Below, in pieces: positions 27,078-32,500 of a stretch of DNA of 32,500 bases. Source of the DNA: Prorocentrum cordatum. Lineage: Eukaryota; Sar; Dinophyceae; Prorocentrales; Prorocentraceae. The stretch is taken from assembly GCA_963575745.1 (NCBI GenBank), contig CAUYUJ010016887.1:92501-125000 (forward strand). The letters are read 5' to 3'. Below the pieces are notes generated by a model. That model ran no database searches. It saw only the letters and a list, made by a program, of their open reading frames with translations, and had not been told where the DNA came from. The first letter of the stretch is position 1. Each line of letters begins with the position of its first letter. A program made the translations under genes and the position numbers.

Positions 27078-27503
27078 ATGCTGGCGTTTGTGCCCGCTCC
27101 CCGCTGCAGGGTTCCACAGAAGCACCAGGCGCCCCCCTGCAAGCGCGCCTGCCGCGCTGGAGGTGTTCTCGCGGAGGTTTGTGTGGACCTCGCGCTCACT
27201 GGCTGTCCTCCCGAAGGCGAGTACGCTGGCAGCCTGTTGGGTCCTCGATTTCTCCTGGGGATCCCTCCCCCCCCCGTGGCTGTGACCCCTGAGAAGAGGC
27301 AGCGTCAAGGGGACGGGCAGTGGCAGCCTCAAGCGGACGGGCAGTGGCAGCCCCAGGCCGACGGGCAGCTTCAAGAAGACCGAGACCGTGCGTGCAAAAA
27401 GGACGGGCAGTGGCAGCTTCAGGCGGACAGGCAGTGGTCGCCTCAAGCGGACGGGCGGTGGCAGCCGCAAGGGATCGGGCCCTGTGTGCTCATCTGCAAC
27501 TGA
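27078..27503 (+). CDS. Unrecognised open frame carrying an 8-residue repeat
   Basis: Plus-strand frame of 141 residues ending at TGA 27501-27503. The first 78 residues are non-repetitive (RACRAGGVLAEVCVDLALTG region). Then come DGQWQPQA-type octapeptides encoded by the 24-bp minisatellite 27312-27473. All three plus frames and at least one minus frame are open through the minisatellite, so the repeat itself is no evidence for translation. A different plus frame (27576-27885) continues with SGEPTRFECVPSLFSPV, which could belong to the same gene after splicing. No family is recognised. Confidence 0.2.
   Translation: MLAFVPAPRCRVPQKHQAPPCKRACRAGGVLAEVCVDLALTGCPPEGEYAGSLLGPRFLLGIPPPPVAVTPEKRQRQGDGQWQPQADGQWQPQADGQLQEDRDRACKKDGQWQLQADRQWSPQADGRWQPQGIGPCVLICN
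27312..27473. repeat. 24-bp minisatellite
   Basis: Units GACGGGCAGTGGCAGCCTCA-AGCG start at 27312, 27336, 27402, 27426 and 27450, with a degenerate stretch at 27360-27401. Substitutions are scattered and length is conserved. Confidence 0.9.
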
Positions 27504-27881
27504 AGCTTCTTCGCTGGTGTTGCTGCTTGCTCCCCTCCTGCGTGTCTTCTCTGCAAGTATACCTCCCCTGAGCTCGTGCCGCTGCTGGTGGCTGTGCGGG
27601 TTGGAACGGGCTCTTCGGCCTGGCTTAGGTTCGTCGCCAGGCTCGCTTCGACCAGTGGAGAGCCCACTCGTTTCGAATGTGTGCCTTCTCTCTTCTCTCC
27701 TGTCACTCACTCGCCGGGGTGCCCCGAAGATGGTCCACCGAGTAATCTTGCCGCCCCTGCCGCTGCGCCCTGTCCCATGATTCCTGTCATCTCGCTTGCA
27801 GTTTGCTTGCGCGTGCGCGGCCTGGCGCTACTGACAAGGAGGTGCTGTTCGTGTTGTGCGTCCGGTGCGGCGAAGAAAGAC

Positions 27882-28100
27882 TCCTCCTCCTCCTCCTCCT
27901 CCTCCTTTTCCTCCTCCTCCTCCCTCCTCCTCCTCCTCCTCCCTCCTCCTCCTCCTCCTCCTCCTCCTCCTCTCCTCCTCCCTCCTCCTCCTTCTCCTCC
28001 TCCTCCTCCTCCTTTTCCTCCTTTTTCTCCCCCCCCTCCTCCTCCCCCTCCTCCTCCGCCTCCTCCTCCTCCTCTTCCTCCTCCTCCCTCTCCTTTTCCC
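27882..28100. repeat. CCT-rich pyrimidine array
   Basis: CCT triplets with TTTT, CCC and CTT interruptions. Downstream to 28427 the sequence is mixed. A plus frame reading GTQDTKTVKDLLRGQDRDFG stops at 28334-28336 and might be an exon. Confidence 0.95.
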
Positions 28101-28427
28101 CTGGTTGGCTGCAGTTGGGAGCTCCTTCCGTAAGCCGGGAAGTTTGCGTTGTTCACGCACACACGAACAATTCCAGTTTTCCCTCGCCCACTTCTCTTGG
28201 CGGGGAGCTCTATACAGAGGTTTTGTTTGTTCGCTGTCGGCCGTTGGGTGGCCTACCCGGCACTCAGGACACCAAGACCGTCAAAGACCTGCTTCGGGGA
28301 CAGGATCGGGACTTTGGCGATCAGGCGCCCCAATAACACGCAAAGCGTGTTCTTTGACGCGGTTGGTTCTCATCCACGCGCCGGTTGACATGTTCGATTG
28401 GGCTCTTTCCGAAGGCGACGGTCGTAG

Positions 28428-28589
28428 AAATTGAAGGGGAACGACCACGACGCCGACGACAAGGACGTCGGCTTTGACGTTGGTGACGACGAGGGGCGGG
28501 ATGAGAAGCAAAACGGCGAAGAAGAGCGTGAGGAGGAGCATGGGAAGGACGCGGGGTCCGTAGCCTTTTTGGCTCAAGGGTGGGGTTGA
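28428..28589 (+). CDS. Short acidic open frame running through the spliced-leader relic
   Basis: Plus frame of 53 residues, opened by a TAG at 28425-28427 and closed by TGA at 28587-28589. It is rich in Asp and Glu (NDHDADDKDVGFDVGDDEGR, then EEEREEEHGKDAG) and ends by reading the leader as SVAFLAQG. A GAC-rich origin could explain the acidity without coding. It may equally be an exon tail, or upstream genomic DNA that happens to be open. Confidence 0.15.
   Translation, partial: KLKGNDHDADDKDVGFDVGDDEGRDEKQNGEEEREEEHGKDAGSVAFLAQGWG
28557..28578 (+). other. Relic dinoflagellate spliced leader
   Basis: Matches the conserved 22-nt leader that dinoflagellates trans-splice onto nuclear mRNAs, including CCGTAGCC and TTTTGGCTCAAG, with one difference (A to T at leader position 10, base 28566). 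A chance match this close in 65 kb of strands is negligible. The next bases are GG, not the GT donor that follows the exon in a spliced-leader RNA gene, and no such gene body is recognised. The likely origin is reverse transcription and insertion of a processed mRNA, which leaves its leader in the genome. Confidence 0.85.
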
Positions 28590-28638
28590 ACCCGTCCTGA
28601 ACGACCCAACCGCTCTCGAAAAAAAAGGTCCCGCTGGC

Positions 28639-28659
28639 GTGTGTGTGTGTGTGTGTGCT
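28639..28659. repeat. GT dinucleotide tract
   Basis: About ten GT units downstream of an eight-A run, inside what would be the 5' part of the putative retrocopy. Confidence 0.9.
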
Positions 28660-29124
28660 GCGCGCACGGGAACGGGCCCCACAGTGCCCACGCGTGCTGT
28701 GACAGGCTCGAGCGCCTGCTCATCTCACCAGCCGCGCGCGCATGGGGCGTGGCCCCGTGCAGGCGGTTGGCCTGCGCAGGATGGCCGAGGGAGAGGCCTC
28801 GCCTGCCCCTTCCGAGCGCCCGCCAGGAGAACCCGCTGCGCCTGGGCACGGCGCCTCTGCGCTGTGGGCGCGGCTTCCGGCTGCGTCACGCTCGGTCGGC
28901 GCGCGTCGGACAAAACAAACTCCTCCTACGCAAGCTCTCGACCTCATCCCCCCTCCCTCCGCCCGCGGATGGGCGGGCGCGCCCGCCACGGGTGCTCCAC
29001 GGGCCCAGAGGGAAAAAGGGAGGCAGGGCAAGAAGGGCAGCGGCCCAGGGAGAGGTCTTGGACAGGGAGCTCAGCTGCGGTCATCTCGTGGCGGGCGAGA
29101 GTCCGGGCACCACCTGAGTGTGCC

Positions 29125-29694
29125 ATGGGCGGGCATCATCGCCGTCAGCAGATGTGCGCCACGCAGCGTTACAAGGACATGCTGCCGCCCGCGTCTTGCG
29201 CGGCCACCACCAAGGCTTCCAGTGAGGCCGAGCAGGCTCATCAAGAACCGTTGCCCCTGTCTCGTCACCGTGGGCGCGCTGAGCAGGAGGCGTCGCGTCG
29301 TGGGAAGAACATCGAGAAGCTGGAATGCGAGCGTGCCGCTCTGGTGGGCCAGCTTGAACACTTGCAGGGCCGCAAGGCCGAGCCCGAGAAGGAGGTCGAG
29401 GCCGAGCGCCAAGCGGCTGCGGTGGCTAAGCGGGCGGTGGCGGCCAAAGTTGTCGAATGTCCTCCTGGCCAAATGCCAGACCTCGAAGTGCTCCGCAGCC
29501 ACATGCGCGAGGTTCGAACTATGCTGGCAGGCTCGCGTGCATCAGAAGCTACGACCAGCCTGGCGTCGAAGTGCGGTGATCTCTTGAGTGTGTTCATCAC
29601 TTCCTTCGGGCAGAAGGCAGCTCCCAAACCAGAGGTCACTTGCAGGGAGGTGCATGAGTGCGACATGCATGCCCGACGTGTTCAGCCAAGTTGA
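29125..29694 (+). CDS. Coiled-coil protein frame, possible retroelement ORF1-like or retrocopy
   Basis: From ATG at 29125 the frame gives 189 residues to TGA at 29692-29694; the frame is also open upstream to 28639. Residues about 50-110 are strongly helical and charged (NIEKLECERAALVGQLEHLQ then GRKAEPEKEVEAERQ), with Leu/Val at heptad-like spacing. A CPPGQMPDLE break precedes a second helix (RSHMREVRTMLAG). There is no signal peptide or membrane segment. It lies 550 bp downstream of the spliced-leader relic on the same strand, so it may be the body of a retroposed mRNA. Similarity in style to 23370-23804 suggests a retroelement ORF1-like protein. After the stop a neighbouring frame continues in a protein-like way (DVFSQVEGATDQVDRQLLDA), hinting at a frameshift near 29680. 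Confidence 0.45.
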   Translation: MGGHHRRQQMCATQRYKDMLPPASCAATTKASSEAEQAHQEPLPLSRHRGRAEQEASRRGKNIEKLECERAALVGQLEHLQGRKAEPEKEVEAERQAAAVAKRAVAAKVVECPPGQMPDLEVLRSHMREVRTMLAGSRASEATTSLASKCGDLLSVFITSFGQKAAPKPEVTCREVHECDMHARRVQPS

Positions 29695-30354
29695 GGGGGC
29701 CACGGACCAGGTCGATCGCCAGCTGTTGGACGCGATTTTGCTTGCCAGCAAGAAGTCGCACTTTCGTTCCCCAAGTCCTGGAGGGCGGTCCACAGGAAAT
29801 TTCATCCAAGACTTCACGCACCCGAGCGCGGAGTGGGAAGGTGCAGGTGCAGTTGAAGAGGTGGATCTCTCAGCTTCTTCATCATGTCTGTGACTTGGGT
29901 GCTCCAGGTCTGAACTTGTATGGTTTTGCTGCGACCAGTGGCATGACGCCTCCTCGTGCTTTCCCTTCCTCGTCCTCCTTGGGGCCACCTGAACCGCCCT
30001 TGGGTCTCTAAGTCGGAAGCCGTCACCAGTTGTTCACGAAATGACAGAGTGCCCGCCAGGTCTGAACGGTCTGGCAAGGATGGGGGCGAAGGGCGGGGAG
30101 GAGGGTCAAGGGGAGGAGCGGGAGGAGGAGGAGCGGGAAGAGGAAGGGGAAAATGGAGGTGGAGGGTGCACCGACCGCCCCTGGAGATGTTCGGCGCCGG
30201 CGTGCACCTCTCCGCGGAGAGCGTCTCGAGGCTGACCGAGCACGGCGGCCAGGCCTCGCCTCCGGGGGCGGGGGCGGTTCCGCAGGCCCTGGCGCTGGCC
30301 CCGGAAGGCCTCCCGGCCCGCCCCTCCACGAGGCTGCTTCTGAGTTGCGAGGTG
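29695..30354. other. Downstream region, possible frameshifted continuation
   Basis: Plus frames remain open in turn to about 29893 and 30011 with protein-like residues (KVQVQLKRWISQLLHHVCDL). The remainder to 30354 is GC-rich with a GGA patch at 30095-30165 and no recognised feature. Confidence 0.3.
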
Positions 30355-30445
30355 GGCATCGACGGTCGAAGGTCGACGATCGAGGCGCTTCTGCTCCTCG
30401 ATTCGAAGTTCGAGGGTCGAAGGCCGAGGATCCAGGAATTGGAGC
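30355..30445. repeat. GTCGAAGG/ATCGAGG short repeats
   Basis: Words such as GGTCGAAGGTCGACGATCGA and TTCGAGGGTCGAAGG recur at 8-10 bp spacing. This is the opposite-strand pattern of the 9-bp array at 25580-25838. The 30446-30649 stretch is GC-rich and unrecognised. Confidence 0.65.
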
Positions 30446-30649
30446 GTCCGGGGCCTCCCGGAGGGGCTCGTGGAGGCCCCGCGGCAGGGGCTCCTGGAGG
30501 CCTCCTGGGGCAGGGTTGCGCTGCGGGCCCTAGGCCCCTTGGCCTTGCGGCTGCTCCTCCAGAGGCGCCGGCCGCTGCGGACGAGTGGGCGGCTGGCTCC
30601 CACCCTCTTCCGTCCCCCTCCTTGGTCCCCCTTGTCCTCCTACGACCCT

Positions 30650-30950
30650 CCCTCCTCCGCCTCCTCCTCCGTCTCCTCCTCCTCCTCCTCCTCCTCCTCC
30701 CTCCTCCCTCCTCCTCCTCCTCCTCCTCCTCCTCCTCCTCCTCCTCCTCCTCTCCCTCCTCCTCTCCCTCCCTCCTCCTCCTCCTCCTCCTCCCTCCTCC
30801 TCCTCCTCCTCCTCCTCCTCCTCCTCCTCCTCCTCCTCCTCCTCCTCCTCCTCCTCCTCCTCCTCCTCCTCCTCCTCCTCCCTCCTCCCTCTCCTCCTCC
30901 TCCTCCTCCTCCTCCTCCTCCTCCTCCTCCTCCGCCTCCTCCTCTTCTCC
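30650..30950. repeat. CCT triplet array, about 300 bp
   Basis: The purest long CCT tract in the window, with a few CCC and CTC phase shifts. The 30955-31205 sequence after it is mixed and unrecognised. Confidence 0.95.
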
Positions 30951-31218
30951 GAGTTCGTGACTGCTGTTGTTCCCCCCTGCACCCTCTGGTCCTCCTGATG
31001 TTGCGCTGCCGCGCGGTTGTCCTAGGGCTGAACGAACACCTTTGTTGGACCCTCAAGTTTTCCATCCCCTTCATCCTATATGGCCGTCGCTCTTGCAATG
31101 CCCGTCCCGATGTCGTGATTGTCCTCGGTCCTCACTCCCATCCCCTTACTTCCTCACATCTCTGTTTTTATCCGCGCCCTTTCCTTTTTCGCATCCTCCC
31201 CTTTCGTCCCGCCCTCCC

Positions 31219-31286
31219 GAGGTGGAGTAGGACAGAAGACGGAGGATGAGGACGGAGGACGGAGGAGGCGAGGAGGATAGGAGGAA
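31219..31286. repeat. Degenerate GGA/GAC array
   Basis: GGAC and GGAGGA units with GATGAG interruptions. The 31287-31468 stretch after it shows no recognised feature. Confidence 0.8.
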
Positions 31287-31468
31287 CGCGTGGGAGGGCA
31301 GCGTGGTCGTGAGTAACGACCTCGGCCCGAACACCGTGGTGCTGATCAGCAGGGCGCCGGGCGTGGGGGACCCGGGTGTGCGTCCCGCTCCCGCCCCTCT
31401 TGCTTCTTGTCCTCCTTCTCTCGACTGCACGTGAGAATGACCTGTCGCCGGAGTGACCTTTCTGGTTC

Positions 31469-31677
31469 GGGGGCAACGATAGGGGGGAGATAGGCATAGC
31501 GGGTGATGCATCGACATCCAATCGCCCACTGATTGCCTGTAGGGGTCCGACAGCCCCAGCCTGCACAGGAGAGTGCGGATTCACTATCGGGAGCCTATCG
31601 CCGATCTATCGGAGATGTATCGATGATTCCAGGTCGATGCATCCCCGCCTATGCCAGTCCCCCCTACCGTTGCTCCC
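31469..31677. mobile_element. Fold-back element FB5: MITE-like
   Basis: The left arm from 31469 (GGGGGCAACGATAGGGGGGA, then GGCATAGCGGGTGATGCATCGAC) is matched by the inverted right arm 31625-31677 with scattered mismatches over about 50 bp. The centre holds ATCGCCGATCTATCGG and GATGTATCGATG words reminiscent of FB3. It is about 209 bp and non-coding. No clear target duplication is seen. Confidence 0.75.
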
Positions 31678-32024
31678 GCACGCACTTGTTTTGAACTGTT
31701 TCATCCGCGACGCGTGCGGAGAGCGGTTTCTTTTCAACGCGTGTGTTCTCTATTGATGCGCTCTGCGCTATCGGCTTTTTCCAAGTAGCAGTTCGACGTT
31801 GCGCACCAACCCCACTATTTGAGAACAGCTTCTCTTCAACATCGGGTTATCGCTTGCCACTTCCTTGGTATCTCGGCTCTGCCAGTTTGCAGTCCTTACA
31901 GCTCGAAGAATGGATGGCGGAAGCTTAAGCCGTGAGCTGCTCCAGGGCTAGCAAAAGGGAAAAGGGACAGGAGAGGAGGGCTAGCATGCGGATGAGGATC
32001 TGCAGCTGCAGCAGCGGAAGGAGG
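31678..32024. other. Unrecognised unique stretch
   Basis: Mixed-composition DNA with short open frames. A TTTTCAACGCGTGTG / CTTCAACATCGG pair near 31730 and 31833 may be a weak duplication. No gene is recognised. Confidence 0.3.
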
Positions 32025-32101
32025 GGTAGGGAGAGGAGGAGGAGGAGGAGGAGGAGGAGGAGGAGGAGGAGGAGGAGGAGGAGGAGGAGGAGGAGGAGGA
32101 G
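32025..32101. repeat. GGA triplet array
   Basis: Nearly pure GGA triplets. Confidence 0.95.
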
Positions 32102-32222
32102 AGCTTCAGGAATGTGACGGGGGGAGGAATGGGAGGAGGTGCCTAGGCCGGGAAGGGAGGGGCCAGAGCATTGACGCAGCATCTGTTCAGCAGGACGCGA
32201 TGATGTAGGGTGAGATGTTGAG

Positions 32223-32333
32223 AAGGAGGAGGAGGAGGAGGACATGGAAATGGAGGAGGACGTGGAGGTGCTGCAGGATGAAGAAGAGGAGGCGAAGCAA
32301 GGGGGTGGAGGAAGGAGGAGGAGGAGGATGCGC
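32223..32333. repeat. Degenerate GGA array
   Basis: GGA/GAG triplets with GAC, GTG and GCA interruptions, continuing weakly to about 32410. Confidence 0.85.
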
Positions 32334-32500
32334 AGCGGCGGTAGCAGGGGGCTGGGAGGTGCAGGATTACGAGGACGATGGGCTGGAGGAGGCAGGGGAG
32401 GCGGGGGATGCTTTTGTGATACCTCCCTGCTTCCCTATCTTCGCGCCGGTCGCTGCTGTTTGCCGACGTGCTGCACGTGACTCACGCTATGCTTTCATGC

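Noticed and set aside
28557-28640. Reading the leader match as a spliced-leader RNA gene
   Set aside because: The base pair after the leader is GG rather than a GT donor, and no Sm-site-bearing short gene body or adjacent 5S rRNA is recognisable.
30585-30998. Poly-Ser, poly-Leu and poly-Pro frames through CCT arrays, here and at other CCT/GGA tracts
   Set aside because: They are the three readings of one triplet repeat and carry no evidence of coding.

Overview
The window looks like nuclear DNA of a dinoflagellate alga. The strongest single clue is a near-perfect copy of the 22-nt dinoflagellate spliced leader at 28557-28578 (21 of 22 positions). Supporting clues are very GC-rich DNA, scarcity of recognisable genes, long degenerate triplet arrays (CCT/AGG, GAC/GTC, GTT), many small fold-back elements, and the tail of a decayed retroelement RNase H of the non-LTR type seen in these genomes. 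The species cannot be fixed from sequence alone. A GC-rich genus such as Prorocentrum is a reasonable guess, but that is inference.

Layout. 1-2.4 kb: a patchwork of short dispersed repeats (families A, B and C) and two fold-back elements, with a perfect 149-bp-period tandem duplication at an A/B junction. 2.4-8.3 kb: a pentamer array, a second B element, a fold-back unit holding a perfect 30-bp palindrome, then triplet arrays, a 30-G homopolymer and a long GAC array. 8.4-11.1 kb: two copies of element D, a third A copy, a GGGTAAC-bearing fold-back unit and a 10-bp-period array. 11.2-13.6 kb: CCT and GGA arrays. On the minus strand the GGA arrays alternate with short non-repetitive blocks that could be exons of one gene. 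13.7-16.9 kb: a strikingly regular 10-bp array, an AT-rich island ending in a GTT tract, a 21-bp array, and a second TTG-tailed locus. 17-23 kb: diverged ~200-bp repeat units, low-complexity AT/GT DNA, a second pentamer/decamer array, and otherwise unrecognised sequence. 23.3-24.3 kb: a coiled-coil-encoding fragment followed by an RNase H fragment, probably the remains of one non-LTR retroelement. 25-28.1 kb: pyrimidine arrays, a 9-bp array and a 24-bp minisatellite. 28.4-29.7 kb: the spliced-leader relic and a second coiled-coil reading frame. 30-32.5 kb: more triplet arrays and another fold-back element.

No rRNA or tRNA gene, CRISPR array or intact confident protein gene was seen. Most long open frames are artefacts of stop-free GC-rich triplet repeats. 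The notable content is structural: at least eight kinds of fold-back element, and a recurring set of degenerate tandem arrays with periods of 5, 9, 10 or 21 bp.
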